A stretch of DNA of 64,000 nt from Bradyrhizobium sp. AZCC 1610. Its GTDB lineage: Bacteria > Pseudomonadota > Alphaproteobacteria > Rhizobiales > Xanthobacteraceae. The translations under genes were made by a program, and so were the position numbers. Shown in pieces: positions 30,488-39,278 of this stretch (positions are counted from its first letter, which is position 1; each line of letters starts with the position of its first letter). The notes beneath the pieces were generated by a model. That model did not search any database. It was not told the origin of the DNA and saw nothing but the letters and a program-made list of their open reading frames with translations. The stretch spans positions 5,923,001 to 5,987,000 of the forward strand of contig NZ_JAZHRR010000001.1 in NCBI RefSeq assembly GCF_036924515.1. Direction: 5' to 3'.

Positions 30488-30591
30488 GAGCCGGGTGAAA
30501 AGGTCACTTATTTTGAGGCGTTAACTGGCGTTCATCAAGATTAACGGCATGCGGGGCGACGCAAATTCCGGACGATTCTAACCGCCCGGGT

Positions 30592-30957
30592 CTAACCGCC
30601 CGGGATCGGGAGGACCGGCATGATCTCCACGCGCTCGCCGGGAAAGATCGCAAAGTGCGGGTGGTTCTCGAACAGTTTCGCGGCGGCCTCATGCGAGCCG
30701 GCGCGCACCACCGCGAAGGCGCCCATTTCGTTGGCGATGTCAGCAACACCGCTTGAATCGATCTTCTTGGTCTTGCCGAGCGGGCCCCCGATGGCGACGA
30801 GCGCCGCCTGGTGCTTTTCGACCCAAGCCTTCCACGCCGCGATTCCCTGCTGCTCCCTGGCGCGCCGCTCAGCCTCAGGCAGCGCATTCCAGGCCGCCAT
30901 TTTCGCACTGGTCTTGCTGCCGAGAAAGACGGCGAGGAACGTATCGTTGGCGCTCAT
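30592..30957 (-). CDS. YciI-like protein, third gene of a YCII operon
   Basis: 121 residues with a ferredoxin-like YCII fold: FLAVFLGSKTSAKMAAW at the start and FAVVRAGSHEAAAKLFENHP in the second half. It lacks a DGPF motif and has GGPLGKTKK at the equivalent position. Three YCII-type genes follow one another on the minus strand (31919, 31469 and this one) with 33- and 86-base gaps. GGGAGGAG precedes the ATG by 6 bases. YCII proteins have no settled biochemical role. Confidence 0.8.
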   Translation of the reverse strand: MSANDTFLAVFLGSKTSAKMAAWNALPEAERRAREQQGIAAWKAWVEKHQAALVAIGGPLGKTKKIDSSGVADIANEMGAFAVVRAGSHEAAAKLFENHPHFAIFPGERVEIMPVLPIPGG

Positions 30958-31043
30958 GAGGTTTCTCCTCCCTTTGCGGTTGACGGATTGCGATAGACTC
31001 TCGACTTAATGGCGTGCGGAGCCCTGTTGCAGTGCCTCCGGAC

Positions 31044-31469
31044 TCACCGTGCCTTGTGCGCATTTCCCTTCTGCAGCTCGTCGAAGCCTTTGGCCGCCTG
31101 TTGCACTTCTTCGGAGAAATCTTCGATCTCCTGCACCTGGCGGATTTCGATGATCTCGTTCTCGGAGGCCGGGCACTTCTTCGCCCAGGCGATTGCCTCC
31201 TCGCGCGACTTCACATTGATCATCCAGTAGCCGCCGAGCACTTCCTTGGCCTCGGTGAAGGGGCCGTCGGTGACGACAGGCTTGCCGGTGGCAAATGAAA
31301 CCCGCGCCCCCATCGACGGCGGATGCAGCCCGTCGAGCGCGATCAGCACGCCGGCGTCTTTGAGCGCCTCGTTGTACTTCATCATCGCCTTGACCCGTTC
31401 GGGGTCGAGCTGGACGTCCGGCGGCGCGGTCTCATAGCCCACGGGGATCATCAGCATCATGAATCGCAT
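31044..31469 (-). CDS. DGPF-domain YCII-family protein
   Basis: 141 residues. It opens with RFMMLMIPVG and contains the signature DGPFTEAKEVLGGYWMINVK (about residues 68-87). DGPF proteins are the usual genomic partners of ECF42 sigma factors. It is the middle gene of the three-gene YCII operon whose upstream promoter-like signal at 31980-32006 matches that of the sigma-factor operon. Confidence 0.9.
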   Translation of the reverse strand: MRFMMLMIPVGYETAPPDVQLDPERVKAMMKYNEALKDAGVLIALDGLHPPSMGARVSFATGKPVVTDGPFTEAKEVLGGYWMINVKSREEAIAWAKKCPASENEIIEIRQVQEIEDFSEEVQQAAKGFDELQKGNAHKAR

Positions 31470-31502
31470 GGTGGGTGTTCCTTGTTCTTTGGATGGCGAT
31501 CG

Positions 31503-31919
31503 TCACTTCTTCGCGGTCTGCGTCCGCAGTCGCTCTTCCTGCTCGCGCAGTTCGGCGGTGAGCGCTTCGCCGAAATCCTCTGTCGTGAACACCTGGCGGA
31601 TTTCGATCTCGTCGCTATCGAGGAACGGGGCGCGCTTCATCCACTCGATCGCTTCATCCAGCGATTTGGTGTTGATTAGCCAGAAACCCGCGACGAGATC
31701 GCCAGAGAGAGCGAACGGCCCACGGCTGACGTTGCCCTGCCCACTTCCATACGTGATCCGCACGCCCTTCGAGGTCGGATGCAGGCCCTCGCCGGCTTCC
31801 ATGATTCCGGCCTTGGCCATTTCTTCGTTGAACTTGCCCATCGCGGTCAGCAGTTCCGTGCTCGGCATCACGCCGGCTTCCGAATCCTTGCTGGCTTTCA
31901 CAATCACCATGAATCGCAT
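31503..31919 (-). CDS. YCII-family protein (DGPF variant RGPF), first gene of the operon
   Basis: 138 residues from the ATG at 31919. RFMVIVKASKDSEAG at the start and RGPFALSGDLVAGFWLINTK (about residues 73-92) identify the DGPF/YCII family; the aspartate of DGPF is replaced by arginine. ACGGAGAACAGCG precedes the start. The ECF42-like signal lies 61 bases upstream. The open frame extends to 31979, but without a good start. Confidence 0.88.
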   Translation of the reverse strand: MRFMVIVKASKDSEAGVMPSTELLTAMGKFNEEMAKAGIMEAGEGLHPTSKGVRITYGSGQGNVSRGPFALSGDLVAGFWLINTKSLDEAIEWMKRAPFLDSDEIEIRQVFTTEDFGEALTAELREQEERLRTQTAKK

Positions 31920-31979
31920 CGCTGTTCTCCGTTTTGATCGTTTTGGGCCGGCTACTGCCGCGCCGGCCTTCGTCAACAA

Positions 31980-32006
31980 GACGAGCGGGCTTTTACGCCC
32001 CCGACA
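31980..32006 (-). promoter_or_regulatory. ECF42-like promoter upstream of the three-gene YCII operon
   Basis: On the minus strand TGTCGG (32001-32006), 17 bases, CGTC (31980-31983); the -10 region reads GCTCGTC. It has the same elements and spacing as four other sites in this window. Confidence 0.7.
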
Positions 32007-32042
32007 TGTCAGTGGAAATTATTTTGGATCTAATTTGACCTT

Positions 32043-32142
32043 AGAGCGCGATGACTTCTCTTCGAGTCGTCATCCCGCTCTATCTTTTTGTTTGAGCATG
32101 ATCTTTTCGGAAAACCGGTGTCCACTTTTCCGGATCATGCTC
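32043..32142. repeat. Double-hairpin repeat, family R5
   Basis: Two adjacent palindromes. The first is AGAGCGCGATGACT with its near-complement AGTCGTCATCCCGCTCT (32043-32081). The second runs from GAGCATGATC to GATCATGCTC (32094-32142) around TTTTCGGAAAACCGG. The second half is a repeat I recognise as common in Rhizobiales intergenic regions. Confidence 0.75.
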
Positions 32143-32149
32143 CTGGCCA

Positions 32150-33343
32150 TCAATCGCCGATCGCCTGATAGGCGGAGGTCCAGAAGTCGGCCATCACACG
32201 CGGCGGTTGCGGCGATTCCATCATCCGCTGCGTCAACAGGATCCCCGTGAAACTCTCCCGCGGGTCGGAATACCACGAAGTTCCGTAGCCGCCGAACCAG
32301 CCGAAGTGACCCGGCACATGGGCGAGATCGTCACGCCCGGTGTACACAGAGAGCCCAAAGCCCCAACCCTTGACGTCGCCGAGGAACAGCTCGGAGCCCT
32401 GCTTCTGCGCGGGCGTGAGCTGATCGGCCGTCATCAGTTCGACCGACGGCCGCGACAGGATGCGCTCGCTTCCAAGCCGCCCGCCGTTCAACATCATCTG
32501 CGCAAAAGCGTTGAAATCATCGGCGGTCGACACCAGTCCACCGCTGCCATTCTCGAACACCGGCGGTTTTGCCCATCTGCCGGTGGCGGGATCGTCGAAT
32601 ACCTTCAATTCGCCGGTGGCGGGGTCCCGCGCATAGGCGGTCGCGAAACGCGCGCGGCGGGCTTCGGGCACGTAAAAGCCGGTATCCTTCATGCCGAGCG
32701 GCGCGAAGATGCGATCCTCGAGAAATTTAGCCAACGTCGTGCCCGCCACGCGCGCGATCAGCACGGAGAGGATTTCGGTGCCGCTGTTGTAGAGCCAGCG
32801 CTCGCCCGGCTGATAGATCAGCGGCAGCGTGCCGTAGCGCCGCATCAATTCGTCGGGCGGAAACGAAGGGAATACCGGCCCCGGCGCAAAGCCTGCTTCG
32901 GCGATCGCCTTCTGGATCGGATAGCGATCCGGAAACACCGTCAGCATGCCGAGACCGAGACGGAAGGTCAGGAGATCGCGCAGCGTGATCGCGCGTCGGG
33001 CGGGGACGGTATCATCGAGCGGCCCATCGACGGCGCGCAGCACCTTGCGGTCGGCCAACTCAGGCAGAAAGGAATCGACGGGGTCATCGAGCCGCAACTT
33101 GCATTCCTCGACCAGGATCATCGCGGCAACCGCCGTGATCGGCTTGGTCATGGAGGTGAGGCGAAAGATGGTATCGCGCTGCATCGGCGCGCCGCCGATC
33201 GCCATTTTGCCGATGGCATCGACGTGAAGCTCGCCACGGCGGCTGACCAGCGTCACCAGGCCCGGAATGTCACCGCTGGCGACATGGCCGGCCATGACGT
33301 CGTGCATGCGCTCCAGGCGCGGCTTCAAGAGGGCGTCGCTCAT
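32150..33343 (-). CDS. Cytoplasmic serine hydrolase of the class C beta-lactamase fold
   Basis: 397 residues without a signal peptide. SxxK is SMTK (Ser64, Lys67), YxN is present as YNS (185-187), and the third motif is GWFGGYGT in place of KTG. Such proteins are usually esterases or peptidases. It differs from the secreted homologue at 23570, which lacks the YxN asparagine. An ECF42-like promoter lies 40 bases upstream of the ATG at 33343, so it is a candidate member of that regulon. Confidence 0.9.
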   Translation of the reverse strand: MSDALLKPRLERMHDVMAGHVASGDIPGLVTLVSRRGELHVDAIGKMAIGGAPMQRDTIFRLTSMTKPITAVAAMILVEECKLRLDDPVDSFLPELADRKVLRAVDGPLDDTVPARRAITLRDLLTFRLGLGMLTVFPDRYPIQKAIAEAGFAPGPVFPSFPPDELMRRYGTLPLIYQPGERWLYNSGTEILSVLIARVAGTTLAKFLEDRIFAPLGMKDTGFYVPEARRARFATAYARDPATGELKVFDDPATGRWAKPPVFENGSGGLVSTADDFNAFAQMMLNGGRLGSERILSRPSVELMTADQLTPAQKQGSELFLGDVKGWGFGLSVYTGRDDLAHVPGHFGWFGGYGTSWYSDPRESFTGILLTQRMMESPQPPRVMADFWTSAYQAIGD

Positions 33344-33382
33344 TCCTTGTTCCTTCCGTGATTCAAAGACAATCTGACGCAG

Positions 33383-33409
33383 GACGAACCGGCCTGCGCC
33401 AAACCGACA
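33383..33409 (-). promoter_or_regulatory. ECF42-like promoter upstream of the serine hydrolase
   Basis: On the minus strand TGTCGG (33404-33409), TTT at the start of a 17-base spacer, and GTTCGTC covering the -10. It lies 40 bases from the start codon. Confidence 0.75.
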
Positions 33410-33415
33410 ATCCGG

Positions 33416-33787
33416 TCAGGCCGATGGCTGCTTGACGAACGTGCCGTTCTCATAGGTCGCGCCGAAATAGACGTCGATGCGCTTCACCTTGTCGCCCTCG
33501 AAGACGAAAAATTCGGTATTGCGGAAAGTCTTTCCGCCTTTGGCGACGCAACGATAGGTCACGAAGGCCTCGTCGCCTTCGACGAAAATCCGCTCCAGCT
33601 CGTGCCGTTCGATCCAGTCGCTGCCGTTCCAGCACCGCTCGAAATAGGTCGGCTTGTCGATGTTGTCGTCGTAGGGACTGGTGAAGCGGAAATCATCGCT
33701 GAACGCGTTCTCGACGAACTTGCGGTCATCAGTCAGATAGGCCGCAAAGATGGCGCGGATCGTATCCGCCCTGCTGGTGGACGCCAT
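33416..33787 (-). CDS. SnoaL/NTF2-like protein
   Basis: 123 residues of the cone-shaped NTF2 fold: an N-terminal helix (RADTIRAIFAAYLTDDRKFV) followed by DFRFTSPYDD and strands such as AFVTYRCVAKGG and RIDVYFGATYENG. These proteins are binding pockets or small isomerases with very diverse ligands. The start lies 13 bases after the end of the GST gene, so the two are probably one operon. Function is not predictable further. Confidence 0.82.
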   Translation of the reverse strand: MASTSRADTIRAIFAAYLTDDRKFVENAFSDDFRFTSPYDDNIDKPTYFERCWNGSDWIERHELERIFVEGDEAFVTYRCVAKGGKTFRNTEFFVFEGDKVKRIDVYFGATYENGTFVKQPSA

Positions 33788-33800
33788 TCAACGCTCCTTC

Positions 33801-34454
33801 TCAAGGCTCCTTGGGCACCATCTGGAAATAAGGCTCCGCCTCCTGCAACACGCGCGCGAATGACGGGCGCGCCTTCAACCGCTCCATATAGGCCGAAAGA
33901 TTCTTATGCGCGTCGCCGAACGGCTCGGCCATGCTGCCGTAGAACAGCGACGGCGCGGCGGCGCAATCGGCAAGGGTAAAATCCTCGCCCATCGCCCAGC
34001 CGCCGCTTGCCATCTGCTGATCGATCATAGCGTAGGACGTCCGCAGTTGCGCCCTCGCCTCTCCGACGCCGTGTGGATCCGTCTTGCCCTCGGGCCGCAG
34101 CCGGTCAAGCATGATCTTCTGCATCGGCAGATGCACATAGAGATCGTAGAAGCGGTCACGCAACCGCGTCTGCAGGGCACGGCCGGACTCGTCGGGGATG
34201 AACCGGGTCCGGCCGCCATAGTTCCTGTCGAGGTATTCGATGATGATGCTGGACTCCGGCACGGTCTCGTTCCGCGCGTCGTCGCGCAGCACCGGAAATT
34301 TGCCTGTTCCCCACAGCTTCACCAGCGCTGCGCGCTCGGCGGGATTGCCGAGATCGACCAGGTTCGGCGTGAACGGAATGTCGTTCTCGTACAGCGCAAT
34401 CAGCGCCTTCCAGCAGTACGAGGCCAGCGGGTGGAAATGCAGCGTCAGCGACAT
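33801..34454 (-). CDS. Glutathione S-transferase family protein
   Basis: 217 residues: an N-terminal thioredoxin-like domain (LTLHFHPLASYCWKALIALY, with GKFPVLRDD and the glutathione-binding ESSIIIEYLD) and a C-terminal helical domain ending GEDFTLADCAAAPSLFY. Cytoplasmic. It is upstream of the NTF2-like gene. A tandem repeat array lies between its start and the dihydrofolate reductase-like gene. Confidence 0.9.
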   Translation of the reverse strand: MSLTLHFHPLASYCWKALIALYENDIPFTPNLVDLGNPAERAALVKLWGTGKFPVLRDDARNETVPESSIIIEYLDRNYGGRTRFIPDESGRALQTRLRDRFYDLYVHLPMQKIMLDRLRPEGKTDPHGVGEARAQLRTSYAMIDQQMASGGWAMGEDFTLADCAAAPSLFYGSMAEPFGDAHKNLSAYMERLKARPSFARVLQEAEPYFQMVPKEP

Positions 34455-34468
34455 TGAAATCTCCCCTG

Positions 34469-34561
34469 TTGACGGGCCTTGCCCGCAACGTATTGACGGG
34501 CTTTGCCCGCAAAGTATTTGACGGGCCTTGCCCGCAAGGTATTGACGGCCCTGCCCGCAAG
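34469..34561. repeat. Tandem array of four 24-25 base units
   Basis: Four contiguous units beginning TTGACGGG at 34469, 34493 and 34518, and TTGACGGC at 34542, each containing GGGC(C/T)TTGCCCGCAA or close to it. The units differ by a few bases. There are no spacers, so it is not a CRISPR array. It lies between the stop of the DHFR-like gene and the GST start. Confidence 0.85.
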
Positions 34562-34565
34562 ACGA

Positions 34566-35111
34566 TCAGCTTGCGGGCACGTAGCGCAGGATCACGATGC
34601 CGGTCGATAGCGCCCGGCTGTCGATCAGCTTCAGCTTGCGCTTTTCGCCCGGCTTGAACAGCGGCGTTCCGCCGCCGAGAATGATCGGGTTCACCGCGAT
34701 GCGAAGCTCGTCGATCAATCCGTGCGGGATCAGGCTGGCAGCGAGATCGGCGCTGCCGAACAGGAAGATATCCTTGGCGCTGTCGCGCTTCAGCCTGGCG
34801 ACGGTCTCGGGGACGTCAGCGCTGAACATCTGCGTGTTGTTCCAGTCGGATTTCGTCACCGTGCGCGAAAAGACGTATTTCGGCGCGGAATTCATGAAAT
34901 CGGCGACCTCGCCGGTCGCGCTCGGCCAGTGATTGGCCATCAGCTCGTAGGTGACGCGGCCGAACATCAATCCGCCGGCGGCGTTCAACTGCTCGATCGA
35001 CAATTGCTCCAGTTCCTCGCCCCAGACGTCGGAATGCCAGGAGATATCCCGGTTCGGACCTTCGACGAACCCATCCAGCGTCATCAGGTTCCACATGATC
35101 AACTTCGCCAT
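34566..35111 (-). CDS. Dihydrofolate reductase-like (RibD C-terminal fold) protein
   Basis: 181 residues from the ATG at 35111, which has a near-perfect AGGAGG 6 bases upstream. MWNLMTLDGFVEGPNRD, FGRVTYELMANHWP and DIFLFGSADLAASLIPHGLI mark the YyaP/YwjB-like family sharing the RibD C-terminal fold. The role is unknown, though an NADPH-dependent reductase is likely. It is divergent from an HxlR gene with paired palindromes between the two. Confidence 0.88.
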   Translation of the reverse strand: MAKLIMWNLMTLDGFVEGPNRDISWHSDVWGEELEQLSIEQLNAAGGLMFGRVTYELMANHWPSATGEVADFMNSAPKYVFSRTVTKSDWNNTQMFSADVPETVARLKRDSAKDIFLFGSADLAASLIPHGLIDELRIAVNPIILGGGTPLFKPGEKRKLKLIDSRALSTGIVILRYVPAS

Positions 35112-35145
35112 CGCGGCACCTCCTCTAAAAACCGATTGCGATTTG

Positions 35146-35174
35146 CAACCGGTTGTATCCTGAGACAACCGGTG
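35146..35174. promoter_or_regulatory. Probable HxlR operator pair
   Basis: CAACCGGTTG at 35146-35155 is a perfect 10-base palindrome. CAACCGGTG follows at 35166-35174, exactly 20 bases along, two helical turns. They lie between the divergent DHFR-like gene and the HxlR gene. Confidence 0.65.
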
Positions 35175-35226
35175 CAATATTGCAAGCAGTTTTTAAGGGC
35201 GCCTGACCGCCCGTCTGGAACCGAAC

Positions 35227-35724
35227 ATGACCGACATCAGCCGCTCCGGCTGCCCGATCAATCTCTCGCTCGAAGTGCTTGGCGATAAATGGAGCCTGCT
35301 CATCATCCGCGACATGATGTTCGGCAACCGGCGGCATTTTCGCGAGCTGCTGACAAAGTCCGAGGAAGGCATCTCCTCCAACATTCTCGCCGACCGTCTG
35401 AAGACCCTGCTCGATGAGGGGATCATCACCCGCGAGGACGATCCCACGCACAAGCAGAAGGGAATCTATTCGCTGACGGAACAGGGCGTCGAGCTGTTGC
35501 CGATTCTCGCGCAGATGGCGGCCTGGGGTTACAAATATCTTCCCGTCAGCGAGGAGCTCGGCATCCGCGCGCGGCTGCTCAGCGAGGGCGGACCGAAAAT
35601 GTGGGCCGAGTTCATGGATGAATTGCGCGAGAGCCATCTCGGCGTGAAGCGGCGCAGGCGAACGGGCCCGTCGATCGGCGAGCGACTGCAGGCGGCCTAC
35701 GAAAGCGTCGTGAACGGAAGGTAG
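35227..35724 (+). CDS. HxlR-family winged-helix regulator
   Basis: 165 residues. [20 protein letters not shown] with [20 protein letters not shown] is the HxlR domain, including the redox-relevant N-terminal cysteine (Cys9). The C-terminal 50 residues are a basic extension. The opposite-strand DHFR-like gene shares the intergenic region, as is usual for HxlR proteins and the oxidoreductase they control. Confidence 0.93.
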   Translation: MTDISRSGCPINLSLEVLGDKWSLLIIRDMMFGNRRHFRELLTKSEEGISSNILADRLKTLLDEGIITREDDPTHKQKGIYSLTEQGVELLPILAQMAAWGYKYLPVSEELGIRARLLSEGGPKMWAEFMDELRESHLGVKRRRRTGPSIGERLQAAYESVVNGR

Positions 35725-35938
35725 CCCGAATCGCGCGCCCGCCATGCTCGCGCGGCGGGCGGGTTGCGCGGATGTATCCTTAAGGTCCGCGTTATTTTGC
35801 GATGCTATCCGTCATCTTACGGAGAACAGCGTTAACGCATTCTTTCTTCCTTTGGTCAAACGTGGACCCTGGCAACGAGGCTCGAAAACGTTTGGTCGAC
35901 AGCCTCATTATTTCACCTCGATCCGGATGAGGCTTTCC

Positions 35939-37615
35939 GTGTTTCAGTTTCTCAAGAACTCCTCTGCAGACAAGGCGCTGGCTGATGCGCTCGGCCGCTC
36001 GCAGGCCGTGATCGAGTTCGGCATGGACGGCACCATCCTCACCGCCAACGACAATTTCCTCAAAGCCCTTGGCTACTCGCTCGGCGAAATCCAGGGCAAG
36101 CGTCACAGCATGTTCGTCGATCCGTCGGAGCGCGACAGCGCGTCGTATCGTGATTTCTGGGCGGCGCTCAAGCGCGGCGAATACCAGGCCGCCGAATACA
36201 AGCGGATCGGCAAGGGGGCCAAGCAGGTCTGGATCCAGGCGACCTACAACCCGGTTCTTGACGGCAACGGCAAGCCTTTCAAGGTCGTGAAGTTTGCAAC
36301 CGACATTACCGCGCGCAAGATCAAGAGCATGGAGGACGCCGGCCAGATCGCCGCGATCAACCGCGCGCAGGCGGTCATCGCATTCGAGATGGACGGCACC
36401 ATCGTTACCGCCAATGAAAATTTCCTCAAAGCCCTCGGCTACACGCTCGCCGAAATCCAGGGCAAGCACCACAGCATGTTCGTGGACTCCTCGGAGCGCG
36501 ACAGCGCGGCCTCCCGCGAGTTCTGGGCGCGCCTCAACCGCGGCGAAAACCAGTCGGCCGAATACAAGCGGATCGGCAAGGGCGGCCGGGAAGTCTGGGT
36601 CCTTGCCTCCTATAACCCGGTGCTCGACGAGAAGGGCAAGCCGTTCCGGGTGGTGAAGTTCGCCACCGACATCACCAGCCAGAAACTGGCGACTGCGGAT
36701 CTCGCCGGCCAGATCGCAGCCATCGGCAAGTCGCAGGCCGTGATCGAATTCAACATGGACGGCACCATCATCGGCGCCAATCAGAACTTCCTCAAGACAG
36801 TCGGCTACGCGCTGGACGAAATCCGCGGCCGGCACCACAGCATGTTCGTCGATCCGTCGGAGCGCGACGGCGCGGCCTACCGCGAATTCTGGGCCGCGCT
36901 CAACCGCGGCGAATACCAGGCGGCCGAGTACAAGCGGATCGGCAAGGGGGCTAAGGAAATCTGGATCCAGGCGTCCTACAATCCGATCCTCGATCTCAAC
37001 GGCAAGCCGTTCAAGGTCGTCAAATATGCCACCGACACCACCGCGCAGGTGCTGGTGCGCATGGGCAACGAACGCGTGCGCGGCATGATGGAAACGGTGG
37101 CCGCCGGCGCGGAGGAATTGAACGCCTCGGTTCGGGAAATCTCCGAAGCCATGACCAAGTCGCGCGAGACCGCGGCGACCGCGGTCGGGCGGGTCGAGGC
37201 GGCCGACACCCAGGCCAAGCGCCTGAACGAAGCGGCGCAGGCCATGAGCGGCATCGTGGAACTGATCGGCAACATCACCGGCCAGATCAACCTGTTGGCG
37301 CTCAACGCGACGATCGAATCGGCGCGTGCCGGCGAGGCCGGGCGCGGCTTTGCCGTGGTGGCTTCCGAGGTCAAGAACCTCGCCACCCAGGCCAAGCAGG
37401 CGACCGACAAGATCGGGCAGGAGATCGGAAATCTCAACGGCATCTCCGGCGACGTCGTCGGCGCGCTCGACAGCATCAGGCAGGCGATCCAGGGCGTCAG
37501 CGAATATGTCACGGCCACCGCAGCCGCGGTCGAGGAACAAAGCACCGTCACCAGCGAGATGTCCTCCAGCATGCAGCGCGCCGCCGCGGAAGCGAAGGCG
37601 ATCTCGCAGCGGTAA
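35939..37615 (+). CDS. Cytoplasmic chemoreceptor-like protein with three PAS repeats
   Basis: 558 residues if the GTG at 35939 is used; GAGG lies 6 bases upstream, while the ATG at 35927 has no ribosome binding site. Three PAS domains of exactly 122 codons each follow one another (about residues 20-141, 142-263 and 264-385), each with EFxMDGTI, HSMFVDxSERD and the PAC part [10 protein letters not shown]. The methyl-accepting signalling domain follows, with [20 protein letters not shown] as the hairpin tip. No membrane helix or HAMP domain is present. The PAS ligand, perhaps haem or flavin, is unknown. Confidence 0.9.
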   Translation: MFQFLKNSSADKALADALGRSQAVIEFGMDGTILTANDNFLKALGYSLGEIQGKRHSMFVDPSERDSASYRDFWAALKRGEYQAAEYKRIGKGAKQVWIQATYNPVLDGNGKPFKVVKFATDITARKIKSMEDAGQIAAINRAQAVIAFEMDGTIVTANENFLKALGYTLAEIQGKHHSMFVDSSERDSAASREFWARLNRGENQSAEYKRIGKGGREVWVLASYNPVLDEKGKPFRVVKFATDITSQKLATADLAGQIAAIGKSQAVIEFNMDGTIIGANQNFLKTVGYALDEIRGRHHSMFVDPSERDGAAYREFWAALNRGEYQAAEYKRIGKGAKEIWIQASYNPILDLNGKPFKVVKYATDTTAQVLVRMGNERVRGMMETVAAGAEELNASVREISEAMTKSRETAATAVGRVEAADTQAKRLNEAAQAMSGIVELIGNITGQINLLALNATIESARAGEAGRGFAVVASEVKNLATQAKQATDKIGQEIGNLNGISGDVVGALDSIRQAIQGVSEYVTATAAAVEEQSTVTSEMSSSMQRAAAEAKAISQR

Positions 37616-37777
37616 CGCTTCGCCATCGGCAGGCGCATTGACCCGATACGGGACTGCTCCCGTATCGTACCGGGCCTGCCCGACTCTGCATTGAATTTCA
37701 CTGCGCCGCAGCCGGGACACGGAACGGGGCATGGGTTATACGAGCGGGAAATTCATCGCTCGCCAACGGACCCGCCC

Positions 37778-38566
37778 ATGCCTCCCTCCCCGCAAAAAGT
37801 TACTCTCGTCACCGGCGCCGCGCGCGGCATCGGGCTTGCGACGGCCAAACGGTTTCTCGCCGAGGGCTGGCGGGTGGCGTTGCTCGACATCGAGGGCGAG
37901 TTGCTGCGGAGCGCGGTCGCAGGCCTCGCCGACCCCGACAACACGCTGGCGCTGCATTGCGACGTCTCCGATGCAATGGCGGTGGCGAATGCGATGGCGA
38001 CGTTGAACCAGCGCTTCGGCCGACTCGACGCGCTGGTCAACAATGCCGGCATCGCGGTGTTCGCGCCGCTGCTCGAAACTTCGGACGAAGACTGGAGTCG
38101 GATCCTGGAGGTCAACCTCACCGGGCCGTTCCTGTGCACGAAAGCGGCCGCGCCGCTGATGCGCGAACATGGCGGCGGCGCGATCGTCAACATCACGTCG
38201 ATCTCGGCGGTGCGTGCCTCGACGCTGCGCTCGGCCTACGGCACCAGCAAAGCCGGGCTGGCGCATTTGACAAAACAGCTCGCAGTCGAACTGGCCTCGC
38301 TCGGCATCCGCGTCAACGCCGTGGCGCCCGGCCCGGTCGAGACCGCGATGGCGAAGCAGGTCCATACGCCTGAGATCCGCGCCGACTATCACGACGCCAT
38401 TCCGCTCAATCGTTACGGCCTTGAGGAGGAGCTGGCGGAAGCGATCTTCTTCCTGTGCAGCGATCGCTCGAGCTACATCACCGGCCAGATCCTCGCGGTC
38501 GACGGCGGTTTTGATGCCGCCGGCATCGGCCTGCCGACGCTGCGCGGCGCGCGGCGGAACGGGTGA
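37778..38566 (+). CDS. Short-chain dehydrogenase/reductase
   Basis: 262 residues of the classical SDR fold. The cofactor motif is TGAARGIG (about residues 13-20), NNAG follows near 90, the catalytic Ser lies in ITSISAV, and YGTSK holds Tyr and Lys near 155. DIEG after beta strand 2 has an acidic residue, pointing to NAD rather than NADP. The family is too broad for substrate prediction. An upstream start at 37691 would add 29 residues outside the fold. Confidence 0.9.
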   Translation: MPPSPQKVTLVTGAARGIGLATAKRFLAEGWRVALLDIEGELLRSAVAGLADPDNTLALHCDVSDAMAVANAMATLNQRFGRLDALVNNAGIAVFAPLLETSDEDWSRILEVNLTGPFLCTKAAAPLMREHGGGAIVNITSISAVRASTLRSAYGTSKAGLAHLTKQLAVELASLGIRVNAVAPGPVETAMAKQVHTPEIRADYHDAIPLNRYGLEEELAEAIFFLCSDRSSYITGQILAVDGGFDAAGIGLPTLRGARRNG

Positions 38567-38746
38567 CGGATCCTTCTGCCCGTCCTTGACCAGGAGAGGG
38601 CTGGTGTGAGGGGTTCCCACAAGGCAAGAGCCGTGAAGGCATACCTCCGCCGGGGCCGGCGTCTCCGCCGCGGAGGATTGACGAAACTTGCCACATATCT
38701 CAGCGTAACTGGGCCGGAGGCAGGTTGTCTGACGAAGGAGCCGCGC

Positions 38747-39184
38747 ATGCGAATGGCGGTCATCAAAGTAGTCGTTGCCACAGCCGCGCTGTTCGCGGCG
38801 ATCCTGCCCGCGCGCGCTGAGATTCGCATTCTTGCGAGCCCCGGCGGGGCGGTCGGACCGTTTCTCGAACTGTTCGATCGGGTGCGCCAATCCGGCGAGC
38901 GGGTGGTGATCGACGGGCCATGCCTGTCGGCCTGCACGCTGTTGCTGATGACGATACCGGAGGAGCGCATCTGCGTAACCCGCCGCGCGGTGCTGGGATT
39001 TCATGCCGCTCGCTCGATCGACGGCCGTGGCCGGATCTACGCCGAACCGGAGGCCTCGCGCGCGGTGCAGGAAGCCTATCCGGCGGCGGTGCGGGACTGG
39101 ATCAGCCGCCGCGGTGGATTGACGTCGCGGCTGCTGCTGTTGCGCGGGCGCGAACTCGCCGCGATCTATCCGCGGTGCAGATAG
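38747..39184 (+). CDS. Secreted protein with a ClpP/SppA-like core (COG3904 type)
   Basis: 145 residues with GAAGGAG 6 bases before the ATG and a Sec signal ending LPARA-E. The core reads IRILASPGGAVGPFLELFDR, then VVIDGPCLSACTLLL with a possible catalytic serine (about residue 61), then FHAA. This order resembles periplasmic Clp-protease-like proteins in which GPCxSACT carries the nucleophile. The protein is short, so it could be a degenerate or inactive member. Substrate unknown. Confidence 0.65.
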   Translation: MRMAVIKVVVATAALFAAILPARAEIRILASPGGAVGPFLELFDRVRQSGERVVIDGPCLSACTLLLMTIPEERICVTRRAVLGFHAARSIDGRGRIYAEPEASRAVQEAYPAAVRDWISRRGGLTSRLLLLRGRELAAIYPRCR

Positions 39185-39187
39185 GAT

Positions 39188-39272
39188 TTGTAGGATGGGT
39201 GGAGCGCAGCGATACCCATCAATTCCGTTCGTGATGCCGATGGGTATCGCTTCGCTCCACCCATCCTACAAT
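39188..39272. repeat. Palindromic repeat, family R3
   Basis: TTGTAGGATGGGTGGAGCG at the left end is matched by CGCTCCACCCATCCTACAA at the right end. It fills the space between the convergent genes ending at 39184 and 39279. Confidence 0.85.
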
Positions 39273-39278
39273 CTGCGC

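Noticed and set aside
30982..31006. AGTCGA-N15-CGTC upstream of the third YCII gene
   Set aside because: The first base and the spacing differ from the five consistent sites; the gene is better explained as part of the operon starting at 31919.
34469..34561. CRISPR array
   Set aside because: Units are contiguous with no unique spacers, and no cas genes are present.
35792..37732. 646-codon frame antisense to the PAS chemoreceptor
   Set aside because: Its repetitive sequence only mirrors the PAS triplication on the other strand.
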